From assembly GCA_019843655.1 (NCBI GenBank), contig JACDQD010000005.1, positions 6,723,575 to 6,787,574 of the forward strand: a DNA stretch of 64,000 bases. Direction: 5' to 3'. The stretch's first letter is position 1. Every line of letters begins with the position of its first letter. The translations under genes were made by a program, and so were the position numbers. The notes beneath the pieces are model-generated. The model did not search any database and was not told the origin of the DNA. It worked only from the letters and a program-made list of their open reading frames with translations. The DNA comes from Lethocerus indicus (Eukaryota; Arthropoda; Insecta; Hemiptera; Belostomatidae). Positions 34,801-46,578 of the stretch are shown here, piece by piece.

Positions 34801-37800
34801 CGTTTGGGGCTTTGCGGAAGATACACGCAATATTTGCTCTGATATTGGACGTCGGGTCGCTCGTAGCTGTCAATCGAGTGAGATAGAACGTTTAAAAATA
34901 TGTAATTGAGTTACTTGTTCAGCATTTATGTAGCATATATGAAGGTGTGTATATTATCAACCCCCGAATCCTGCCCGATCACACTCCTCCTATATACAGA
35001 CGAGGCGGTTACGCCTGATTGGAAGCAAATATGGTACAGCCTTAGGCGAGCGCTCCGCATCGAGATTTCGGGTTTACGGTCCGACGGCCGATCGAAGAAC
35101 CGAGTGTTTACCGTTTACATCCCCCGCGCTTCGGGCCCCCCTAGAGTTGAACGGGGAGCCGGTAGGGGGAGGAGCGTGCGCCCCGAAATGAATCGCAATG
35201 ACACACTCGGGACAAGTAGGAAATTGGACGGCGAAATTTATGTGACAGTGGACGGTGGAGAAGCGCCCTAAATAATGGAGGGCGGGGGGGGGGACCCACC
35301 AGTTAGCGGCAAAATACGCTTCAGCCGCCCGCCCTTGTTTCTGGTCTCGATTCGATGGTTCGAATCCAACGTATAATTGAAGTATTACCGGTCGCAGCGG
35401 CCGTACAGATATATGGGCCGGGAGATATTCGCTCCGCTAGGAATTTTATTTAGAATTATACAGTAGTGGCGGAAAAAAAAAACCGCCCTTCGGCCTTTCC
35501 GTAACATAAATTTTTCCGAGCGTCATGAATCATGACGGTGGGGGTGCGGCCCTTTTTTGCCAGTCGTAAACTTGCCTCTGGCCCGCGCCCACTGTTCGGC
35601 AGTTTTATTAATACGTAGCATAAACCGCTTTATTGGGCGTGTTAAAGAAAAAGAATTCTGGGTCTACGCGGAGTTTCATTGAGTGGCGTTTGCCTCTTCA
35701 GTGTGGCGATCCACAACACTGGACAGGTATTCCCACCCCTCCAGCATCACTGATGGGAGAAACCGACGGCAAGAATGAGCCCTCTATGAAGAGGAATATA
35801 CCATTTTTCGTTCGATACCATTTCCGCTCCTAACGGAGACGATCAGTGTTAACGCGGAGTATTTATTCAGGATCGGGGGCTGCACATTGGGCTCCAGTTG
35901 ACAGTAGTTTTTATATTTCGGTCCAACACAAATTGCTGTAAAACCGTTGAGGAGTATACAATGTGAATGAAATAGGTTTACCCTGTGGGTACGGGCTCTG
36001 TCCCGTCCCCGTAGTGCGCTTCGCCTTGTTAATGATTCGGGACTTTTAAAAAGTTATTTCTCCCGGATTATCAATAATTCAGTGGGATTGCCGTCGAGCG
36101 GTGGCCGGGTTTTTTTTCCTCTACCTACTTTTTCTTTTTTTTTCTTGTTTTTTTTTTAAAGCATGGATTATTCATCGGTCGGTCGGTGGTGACAAACAGT
36201 TGGCATGTGCCGAAGCGCGGCTGAGGGTTGGGGCGGGTTTTCTCTTTTTTTTTTCATGATCCATCCTTTATTTAAACGGCGAATTCGTTACACTTTCGTT
36301 GGAAATGTGTGGACGCCGGTTTTAATATCTGGACAGTACCGAGCGGGCGGTAAAAAAAATCGAACTTCCCTTCGCTTCGATAGAACAATGAAATAATGTT
36401 TTCGTTTAAAGGGGGAGGGGATTAATGGATTGCCGTCCAGAAACGATTATTGGGAACTTCCAGTTGTGCCTTTTATCTGCCGAACAACAGGTCGCCCGGG
36501 CTGCGAGATTTTTTATCCGGTTGCAAATTTTAGAGGGGATTCCATTCTATTTATTCTGCGATTTTAGCAGCGCAGTAGTCTTTTAGATAACTCTAATTCA
36601 TCGAGTAATTGAATATAAAGTGCAGAAATAAAGTCGCGGTGGAAAAAAGTTATATATTTTATTCAACTGAGATATAGCTATATGTTTTAACTCTGGGGAA
36701 TCATGAGCTCCTTGGCTAATAAACAGTTCACTTATTATAACTAATAAAGAACTTTTTCGATGGCTCATATCTCGCCTATTGGCAGGTGTTGTATTCTTAA
36801 TATTTTGGACAAAGTGTAGTATAAATATTAAATGCGCTAAAATGTTTTAAAATGTGGTGAGCGGCGAAAAAGTTATATTTCCCGTCTTCATAAACTTCGT
36901 CCCTTTTGTTTTTATGGATATGCCCGAGTAAAAATTCAATTCTCGGCGGGCTTATGCGAAATTCAGGTTCGGCCGTTGCGGGGGTCGAATATTTTTAAGA
37001 GCGCGCACAGCTTAGCCGCGGATTTGAGCCCCGGCCATAAAAAGTAATCCGAGTATCCCCGTTTGTCTTAAGAGTTATTAAGGAGAAATTGAAGAGGCGG
37101 GATGTGTCTCTCGCGAGAGTGAGGGCTGTCGGGGCATAAAGATTAATTTACGCCGTCCCCCTCCGGTTTCGCGATTATGTTTTCAGTCGTAAATCCCGCG
37201 AGTCCCTGTAGTTAAAAGGTAGGAGGAGAAGGGGAGGGGTTGAAACCTCGGGACTTAATTCCGAGGCGGCATTAAAGGGCGGTGTGTGGGGTTGTCGGAG
37301 GGGGGTGAAAAAATGGAAGCCCTGTCGTTGCGGGGGTGGCAGAAGCCGGGAGGGGTGGTGTAATAATGTGAAGGAATCTCCTCTCCCCCTCCTCTCGATG
37401 CTTAAGGCGAGGACATAAATTGGGGATTTCAGACGTTTCCAGGTGGTGGTTGTGGAGCTTTTAGGGGAAGCGTGAGCTCGACCGGGAATGAAGAGTTAGT
37501 GTGCCCCCGGCAAAATGGCAGATATACTGTACCCCCTCTCTCTAGGGGGGGTGTTTTTAGGTTTGAAGGAAGGGGGCGCCACCTCACGCTCTGTCCCGGG
37601 GGGGAGATCTCTCTAAATGTATAAGCGTATTTTTCTTTTTTCTTTCTTATTAGAAGACTAATCCCCGATAAAATATCATGGACTTAACCGGATTGTAGAG
37701 AACAATGATTCTACCGAATTCATTTCTTAGGCTTAATTTAAAGTTAGTACTTTAATAATAATTAAAGAATAATAAAAGTATCACAACGCTGATGAATTTA

Positions 37801-37863
37801 TCGTCGTGTACCTAAGATTCCGGTTGCGATCAGTACTAAACGTGCGTTCTTGTGGTTTGAATA

Positions 37864-38259
37864 TATTGGGTTGACAACTAAGTAATTGCGCATTTCACCA
37901 ACAAGTGGCGTTGTACATATTTTTAAGTACGTCAACATCTTTGCACAGTATAAGCCCGACCGGAATTTTGCGAACCAGTACTGACACTGCCGTTCTTTTA
38001 AGGCTTCATCACCGTACACAGCGTATAACCTTTTATGAGCCTTCGAATGTGCACGGTAATGCTCACTTCGGTTCACTGTGTTTCAGCCTTTTATACACAC
38101 ACACACACAATTCAACTGGTCAGTGTAATTTTGATACTAAATGTTTCAGAAAGGACCAAATAATAACATACCAAAGAATCTTATCTGTGCAAAGATGTTG
38201 ACGTACTTAAAAAAACGCCACTTGGTGAATTCCGCAATTACTTAGTTGTCAACCCAATA
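37864..38259 (-). mobile_element. Mariner deletion derivative 2, TA-flanked, inverted
   Basis: The element spans 37866-38257 (392 bp) between TA dinucleotides. Ends match those of derivative 1; here the inverted repeats extend to about 85 bp (through TTTGCACAG), but the right end has lost about 4 and 8 bases within the repeat. The minus strand encodes YAVYGDEALKERQCQYWF followed by AKFRSG, the conserved helix-turn-helix segment of mariner transposases, then runs straight into the terminal repeat. The catalytic domain is missing. A (CA)n run lies at 38,095-38,109. It is oriented opposite to derivative 1, 23.5 kb away. Confidence 0.92.
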
Positions 38260-38728
38260 GTTAGATGTCTGCGCGGAAAAACAAAATTAAAGAGTTTTTG
38301 GAACACTTATTTAAATGGTTATGGATGAGTATCTTGTTGGCTATTAGGAGGTCTAATTTTTGTGGTCATTTTAGCGAATCATCCTTAATGGAAAGAATCA
38401 CTGTCCACCCCCCCCCTTTTTTCTCACTCGATAGGGGGAAAAAACATTTTCCGGACGAGATCGGGGAAATAATTTCCTCGCCGAGAGATTGGCGGACGGA
38501 ATAATCGGGGGATAAGGGTCGAAGTGGGAGAGGGAAAGCCGAAAAACATAGGTCCGTCGGCGGAGCCCGGATTTGGGGAATGGTCCTAATTGAGTCGAAG
38601 CCCCCACCGAACCCTTTGTGAAGGGCCGGGGCCCGCCGTTCCTCGATTGGCTCCAATGAATCGAGACGTGGCACGGGGGTCTCTGATTGATCATTAGCCG
38701 GCTTCAATTAGTGGACACTCCGTGTCAT

Positions 38729-38731
<3 letters not shown>

Positions 38732-38784
<53 letters not shown>
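38732..38784 (+). repeat. (TC)n microsatellite ending in an acceptor-like CAG
   Basis: About 26 TC units, then GCTCCAG/GACC. A long pyrimidine tract directly before CAG would make a very strong 3' splice site on the + strand. Confidence 0.95.
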
Positions 38785-38787
<3 letters not shown>

Positions 38788-41700
38788 CCAGGACCCGGAG
38801 TAGATCACCCTTTCTCTCTCTCTCCATCACTCTCTCCTTTTCCGCTTCCTCGACTCTTCACTCCCCGCGGCGTGTCCACTCTCTTCTGTCTCTCTTTCAA
38901 ACAATAATGATCGCCCCCTCCTAGTGACGAAGGTTCCTTCCGGTGCTGGAAGGGGGATAATTGGATTCAGCCTATGACAGACATTAAGAGGGACACGATA
39001 AGTTCATACATAGGTTTTCCTACGTCTATTGGCGTGAAACGTTCTTCTAGGATTTGTGTAAAGCTGTATTTTTCGATTTAACGCTCTTGTAGATAGGCGG
39101 CAATCTCAGCCCCCCACTTCTCTATTCCCCTTTGTGTTCTGCGGGATCTCTCCGGGTTAAATATTCATGACCCGTCGTCGCCGGAGAACCGGGGTACAAC
39201 GCGGAATGTTATTAATTGAAAATAATAACATTTTCAAATGTAGCCCCCCCCCTCTCGGTCCCCGTTGTATGCCGCGCGTTCGTCGCTCCCGAGCGTCAGG
39301 AATAATTGGTTTATACATCGTCATGGGGGGCTGCTTTAAATTTCAGTCACATTTCTGCCTGTAGCACCCCTCCCCCGTACCCTGCCCCTCATTGTGCGGT
39401 GTCGCCCCCCGCCCTCGCCCCGCTCAGCCTCCCGCTAATGAATTGTTCGGGATTGGGCGCGGACAAATTTCGCGAAAATTGGCCGAATTATTTGAGAGGT
39501 GTCGGTGGCCCTCGGGGGCGGGGGGGGGAGCGGAAGGGGGTTTGGCGGGGGCCAAATTAAATTTGCCGTCTCACCGCCTTCCCGACTTCAAACGCCGGCC
39601 ACCGCGTTTGAGCCCTCCCCGGCTCTATCTCTCATTCGAATCCCATACCGTGTTTAATGAATTCGAATTGTTTATCCAATTTGTCGGGCTAATTGCTTTA
39701 ATTTTCTGCATGAGTCGGGACGCCGCTCTAGTGTAATGTATGTTAAATAAAAAAAAAACTCGAAAAAGAAAGAATTAGGGGTTGAATAAAAAATACGTCG
39801 GGGACATTTCAAAGGGAAAGCTGCTGTTTTTTTTTATATGTATATTCCGATGGCCGCCTGATATTGGTTATCTGTGTGTGTGTTTATACTTATGAATACA
39901 TATGTCGAGAACGTAGTCGAGAAGCGACAGTTAATGAACCAGACGCCGGGTAGATAAATAAAGTGAAATGTTGACCAGAAGAAAAAACTGCAAGCTAAAA
40001 CTTGTAAAATTCCGAATTAAATGAACCTTTGGCCTATAGAATTGTGTCTAGAGGCACATTCTGATCGCCAGTACTGAATTAGTTCATATACATACTACCG
40101 AGCTTTGAGGTGAACTTCCGATCATAGTGCCCCAAAAACCTAGAAGTCAATTTTAACTTACTGACTAATAATTTCATTTTAATTTGAACCGAACTTATTT
40201 TGTCTGTGCCTGAGGCATTGAAGGAGATTCAAGGAGAATCAATAACACATTTGTATTAGTAATATTCGAAATTTTCTTGATGTATACTGCCGTTGGCAAG
40301 TTGAAGCAAGTAATAATGATAATAAATCGCTGGATAGATCGAGCGGGTTTTTCGGACGTTCGTTTATCGCATAACATGGAAATCTGTGTGGGACGCACGC
40401 CCGGACGTTGGGCGTCTACCGGGAATAGTCAAGGACCGCGGACGCTGAGTATTTTCCCATTTCTGGATTAGGCCGCGGTGAAGGGGGTGAGTGGGTGGAA
40501 ACTGAGAGAAATTCGGGGGTCCGAACCGAACCCCGGGTCGGTCGCCATGGAGACCCCGGCAGCTCCCCGCATAAGTACAAAGCCCGGTTGGGGCCGTGAA
40601 CGGGCTCGCCAATATTCAGGCCTTCAATTTTATTTTTCAGGCTAAATATTAACGGTAAAAAATAATTACGGTTTAAATCGACTGGAACAGTGTGTCAGAA
40701 TCCGTAACCCATATATATTTAATTATATATAGGGCGAGTTGAATTGTGGAATGTTCGCGGCTTTGTTAATTAGACGCCGGTATAGCCAATTTCGTCCCGA
40801 GGCCGTAATGATTCCTACAAGGGTATAAATATTAATTAACGCCGGGAATGGCTTTGGGCGGTTGTTCATCGTTTGCGGGTCGGCCTCCCCACGTTAATAC
40901 CCCCGGATGGTTATGCAGTCCGGCAAAACGCGCCCTCAACACTGACTATCCACCGCTCGGAAGGGGCTTAGTCCGCCTTTTAGTCGACGTTCTCCTTCTA
41001 ACGATCAGGAAGTTTCCGCTTCATCCCGTTCGTATTTACCGTTTTGTCCGAGTGCTTTCTGATATCTCCCTAGCGGGGACGGGGAAAAAGGTGAGGTAAA
41101 CGAGGGCCCATATATGATGTAAAAAATGTATTATTGACGTTTTTATTTAATAATTAATAAATTTATTCCGTTCCCTAAATTATTTATTTGTATTTAATAC
41201 TTATTAGAAATAAAAAGAAACTCATAGGCGGGGATAAAAGGCCCCAGCTCTCAGTTGCCTACTTTCTCCGATGACATTAGAACCTGTAAAGTGCCAGCGA
41301 AAAGGTCAATATATTCTGCATCCAGACATTTGTAGCGCTATTACAGTCATCAGTCAACAATTTTAGATGAGTTTGATGGTAAACGCCCTCATTCGAATTT
41401 AACGCAGTCTTCTGGACGTATAATCGGTTCTGAAAATATTGGATAATTTTTACGGTCAATTTAAGCTACAAAACTGAAACCTTAACGCACCCCGACGTCC
41501 CGAAAAATCTTTACCCGAACTTTGCGGGAAATGTTCGGGGTGCCGGGGGGGGGCCCAAAAATCCCGCCCGCGTCGGCCTCTAATTGGGCCGGAATAATTT
41601 GCATTTCATTAAGAGTTGCCCTCGGTAGGAAGTGTAATCGAATTACGCCCGGGGTCGAATAGCGTGAGCCCAACTCGACCGACCACTGGGTAACTAGGTG

Positions 41701-42183
41701 GCCGGCCTAGAAATTGAAATAAGTCCCCCGACACTGCGTCCGTTACATTTTGTACGTTACAACAGTACATACAGCACAGGACGGGTGAAGTACGAGCTCC
41801 CCCGTGGCAATAATTATGATTTGAAATTCATCGGAAAGTTCTAATTTTGCAATACAATATCGGTTCTTTGAATTCGGGCCCGATTCGATATGTCCCCACT
41901 ACCCTTTTGGAAATTGTACGATTTAATTTAAAAAGTATATCATGTATATACACATAATTTTAATACATTTTCCAATGTTCCGAGAACTGCGAAATATGTT
42001 ATTTTAAAATTTAATACTCGCACTGTGTTTGACTTGACAAATGGCACTCTGATCAAAAGCAAAAATCAGTTGCAGATTGGCTTTTTAGGAATTGGTCACC
42101 AAATCCTCCGTTTTAATTTGCCATTTTTTTAAACTATAATTTTTTGGTTCAATAATGTTTTTAATAGGCGAAATGAATCCTCT

Positions 42184-42200
42184 CATCCATCCATCCATCC
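42184..42200 (+). repeat. (CATC)n microsatellite
   Basis: Four units. Confidence 0.8.
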
Positions 42201-44337
42201 TCGATTCATACCCTGAATACGAATGGATCTCTCTTTGGAAAATATATATATTCCGGAATTATTATCCCCATGTAAAATACATACTGAGAGTCCTCTCGAT
42301 AAATTCCCCGTAAGTCTCCAGGCATTATAAGAACAAAATCCACAGCACTTTCAGTTATGTCCCGAATACCCGGCTGGTTATTTAAAAATGGGCTGGATTT
42401 TACGGTATCTGGATATAACGGGACCGATTCGTTCCGTCGGACCGAAACCAATCTATTTGGCCGGCATCGACATTCTGATTTATCGGTTCCGCTGGCAACA
42501 ATGGCCGGCCAGCACCTCTCCATTTGTCTCATTTACCGACCTTTAACCTTTCGCCGGCCCTCCGCTCTCTACCGGCTCATTTTATTTAATTGCCAACGAC
42601 TTGTGACGCTGGAACGATTCCAATTTTGCCGGAATTCCAGTTACAGAGGTGTCTCTCCTGTACGCTTCATTGAGCCTCTATCGGTGGACAGGATTGGCCT
42701 TTTATATAACTCGTATTTATTTTTCAATTCATAACTTTGAAATATACCCGGGGGGGGGGGAATTTTTCATCTTTCCTTTTGTTCGTCCCCCGTCCCCTCC
42801 CGCGCGAAATTGTTACTACTCCCCGTATGTAAATCCGGTGAGCAAAGAAAAAAAAATCAGCACTCCTTCCTGAAGGGGGTTAGAGGATACTCTGATGGAC
42901 GAGGGGGGGGGTGGCAGGAAGTAGGGCCGCAAAAGTGGAAACCCGAGGAGCAGGAGCGAAGGCACATAAAAGAGAAGTCGAACACGTCCCGAATGCATTA
43001 CGGGGGCTTTTCCTATTTACATGGCAAAGGAGTATTGCAACCGCCAAGAGGTACACCGCGCCCTATCCGATATTTTAATAGGCGCGAATTTCTCGTCTTC
43101 AACATTTTTATGCGTGGACAATTAAGAGCAGAATATCGGAAATTAATATCGATTTCGAAAATCGGTTACAAATTCTGATCGAATGACAGTTTGGTCCACC
43201 ACCGGGATTCGACCCCCGTAAAAAGGCGAGACATTTAAAGGGGAATTTCAAAATTCGATATTTGTGTATTATAAACTCATGCCTCATAAATTTACGGAAA
43301 TGAAGCCACAATACCTCATCAGTATATTTGAATCAGGACCACAGTCCCTGGTTAAAATTTCGGAGGCGGATCGAATATTGCTTCAATTATAATTGGTAAC
43401 TGAAAATAGACGGACGTTTTGAATTTAACAAGTGCGAGCCGGTTTCGGTTTCGTCACGGATTTATGACCAATTGAAATTAGGACGTGCGCTATCCTAATT
43501 ATTTCCTGGACATTAATTAGGCAATTTTAAATTTAAATTCAATTCGATGGCCCGTATCGAACAAACGAAAATTTATATTTCATATAGGTTATATATAAAT
43601 GTCTATTAATTACCTGTTGTTACCTCTCTGGGATTCGGATTAGCCCGCCGATTTCGGTGCGCATTTGCAAGCTTCACCGGTCCATATTAAACGGCCCTTA
43701 AATCGTAATTAAGCGCGCGGATATGAGTAGAAAGCGCGGAGTAGAATAGCTTTGAAGTTTCAAATAATATGTCCTCACGTGGGTGGGGGGTCGCACTGTG
43801 TGCCCCATTGTATTTTACGGTTTCACGTAATGAAATTGACTGCTTTGCTAAGGATTCGGTGAAACCGCATAAGTTGTGCGGCGGGAGGGAGTCGAGCAAG
43901 GCACGTTCTGCTTTTTAAATTTTTAATTTCTTTTTTTCTTCTAAACCTTGTGCCCACTCTATTCCGGGTGTGTTGTCCTCTCGCAGGGGGATTAAAATAT
44001 TCTATTTATTTCTAAAAATTACAGCGGGGTACGCAAGCGGACAACTGATTTCTATGGTTCTTATGTTCGGGAGAAAATTATGCAGAAAATATTTTCAAGG
44101 AATTACATTGTGAGTATAAGATTGCTGTAGGAAAAATTCAGAAATCAATTGTTCGAATTCCATACTTTTACCGACAATATCATCAATCAGGTTCAGGCAG
44201 ACCTCCTATATCGTGATTGCAATTTACGGGTCATTAGCCGGGGGAATTAACCCAATTACTCGACAATTGGGGGGGGGACTAATAATTTTATGTTAATTTT
44301 AATTCCCGGGGAATTATGTTTTTTTCGCTTATTTCAG

Positions 44338-44582
44338 GGGTTTGGGACGGCAGGAACGCCCGCTCCGTTGCTAATTTCGCAACGCCCGCCGCGGTGAAAA
44401 TTTATGGACGGGGGAGCCCCTCTCTCCCTCCCTCCCTCTCTCTCTCTCTCGCGGCCCCTAAACAGATTATATTTTCATTGGACTGTATATTCAGTATAGT
44501 TGTCTTCCTCCCTGTTAACCGCAGTAGTACAATTTATGGTGTAATTGCGTTCCGTTATGCCCTCCCTGTGGTTTTTGCCTAG
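44338..44582 (+). other. Possible exon after a strong acceptor
   Basis: TTTTTTTCGCTTATTTCAG ends at 44337. One frame stays open from there to TAG at 44580-44582, about 80 codons. It begins VWDGRNARSVANFATPAA and then crosses a CT-rich microsatellite that encodes PSLPPSLSLSL. The microsatellite in the frame and the lack of homology argue against a conserved coding exon. The acceptor itself is good. Confidence 0.18.
44418..44450 (+). repeat. (CCCT)n/(CT)n microsatellite
   Basis: Lies inside the open frame after the acceptor at 44,337. Confidence 0.85.
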
Positions 44583-46199
44583 CTCTAAATTATTCCGTTC
44601 GTTTTCCCGCACGACCACCCGGTCGCCCTTAGATACGGGCTTCGATTGCTGACTAAGCGCTTTATAATATCAATACAACGCGCATTATCCGCAATCCGCA
44701 CAGCCCTGATATCACCGCCTAATTCAAAATATAACGATAATTATTACAGAAAATCGCCCAACGAAGCGTCTGGCGAGCTGCGGAATCGAGCCGGTCGCAA
44801 CTAGAAAATTATCGCGTTCCTATAATTTAGCACGATAATTATTATAGTAGCCTCTTATGAATGTAAAGTATTTTTTGCATTAATTGCTCTAATTTCGGCT
44901 CGAAGTAGCTCCGGTACGCTGAATCCATTCGCGTCTCAAAGGTGCCTGTCGGATCGGGCTGTTCGTTCGCAGGGACGGGCACGAGGTATTTATGAAAACC
45001 GGAGTTGAATAAATAAATTTCGTGGATTTATTTGCGGGCGGAAGTGAAGGAATTTTCAGTTGGGGGGCGGAGGCGGCGGTCACGCTCCATTAACCCCGTT
45101 AAAACCGCCCTCCATCCGGGTCATTTCAGTCTTGTACGTGATCTCTCGCCCGCCTCCTCCATTAGCCCGGATAAAGGTCATTCAGATTAACCGGATAATA
45201 ACCCCCGGCGCGTTGTCTTGACGTTTCTACCGCCCCTCGGCGGTGAAGTGGGGGCGGGGGTTGGGAGGGTTTACGTCGGTCACGCTGATGACCTTTACTG
45301 GAGGTGAGGATGTGTCGTTAAAAAGGCTCCCTCGGTTGCTTTCGCTTTCGGAACGCGGGCAGAATTACTGCCCTGTGACGAACGATCAGGGAATTTTACA
45401 ATTCAAAATGAGCATTAAAATAGATTCATAAATAGCGTTCAAACACTATAACGTTCTAGTTTACTTAGGCCTTGATGTCGACAAAATAATTTGTCGGAGT
45501 TCCATCACTAATCGTATCTTTTGTCCCATTTTGGCTCTACTAGAAGAGAATAAATATATATCATTAGGCAGAAATATTCATAGATTTATTTGAGAGAAAC
45601 AGTTTTGTCGCGGTGTGTAGGGGGTTGCTGGGGGGGGATTGCTCCCGGCGCCGAGTCATCGACTTGGGACAGATGACGGGTTAAAAAGCGGTAGGTGGAG
45701 GGGGAGGGGAGGCGGAAGGAAGAGTAAAAGCGGGCCGAGATAAAGTGGAGGTTGTGAGGGGCAAGAAGAATGACTTGGGAGGAGGAGGTGGAGGAGGAGG
45801 GCAAGTGGAAAACATTTATCCGTGAGTTCTTTTGGGGAAAAAAATGATGTCCGGGTGTAAGATTGCAACGGGAATCGACTTGACACTCTGGGGCACCTCC
45901 TCCCTCTACACAACCCTTATATCCAACCTTTTGTCATCGGTCTTTAACCTCGGACTTATCCTCAAGACGGGGGTGCGGGCGGTTACTACTCCACGTCTCA
46001 AATTGATTCCACACCCAGTAACAACGGAGAATTCTATCCAGCGGTTGGAAAATAAAATAAGTAAAACATAATTGTGCCTTATAGGGATGATTATAGGAAC
46101 TGACGTCCTGTGTGTGAACGCACAAAACATAATCCGACTCATAAGATGACTGGTTGTAATTTATTATGAAATGTGTAATTTATGAGCCGTATCTTTTAA

Positions 46200-46578
46200 G
46201 ACATCGAAATTGACCTTAAGTAACAAACTAACAATATATAAAGCAATACTCAAACCGACATGGACATATGGTATTGAGCTATGGGGTTCCACCGAGACAT
46301 CCGACATCGCTCGCATCCAGAGATTCCAATCAAAAGTCCTTCGCACCATCCTTAATGCCCTGGTATGTTTCTAACCACACAATCCACAATGACCTCAACA
46401 TACCGACAGTGGACGAAGTCGCAAAATCCCGGTTCCTGAAGTTCCACTCCTGCCTTTCTCCTCATCCTAATCCACTCGTTCACCCATCCATTATCCCCAA
46501 CACGAGACAAACGCGAAAAATATACATGTATCAATTGCACCTATAACTGTATAAGTTGATTGCGCAAAATAAAAAAAG
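46200..46578 (+). mobile_element. Jockey-type LINE fragment 2, 3' end, frameshifted
   Basis: Bases 46,200-46,370 encode SKLTLSNKLTIYKAILKPTW, then TYGIELWGSTETSD and RIQRFQSKVLRTIL, the conserved region after the reverse transcriptase of Jockey-clade LINEs. Near 46,358 one base is lost, so the continuation (PWYVSNHTIHNDLNIPTVDE) is in the next frame. The shared block with the 8.1-kb copy continues to about 46,495, then a deletion removes the last codons. The 3' UTR end resembles that of the first copy and ends in an A-rich tail at 46,568-46,578. It is dead. Confidence 0.88.

Larger units (their letters stand above)
27394..37860. other. Mostly non-coding stretch
   Basis: Unique sequence. Apart from the minus-strand candidate at 28.5-28.7 kb, I see only isolated splice-like signals (acceptors at about 29,335 and 32,741; minus-strand donor AAG/GTAAGT at about 34,326 with stops in every upstream frame). 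Confidence 0.55.
38260..46199. other. Mostly non-coding stretch
   Basis: Unique sequence with a long (TC)n, GC-rich blocks at 38,400-38,650 and 39,240-39,610, and one weak exon candidate at 44,338. Confidence 0.55.

Noticed and set aside
35357..35367. Perfect B-box GGTTCGAATCC
   Set aside because: No A box at the right distance and no cloverleaf pairing upstream.
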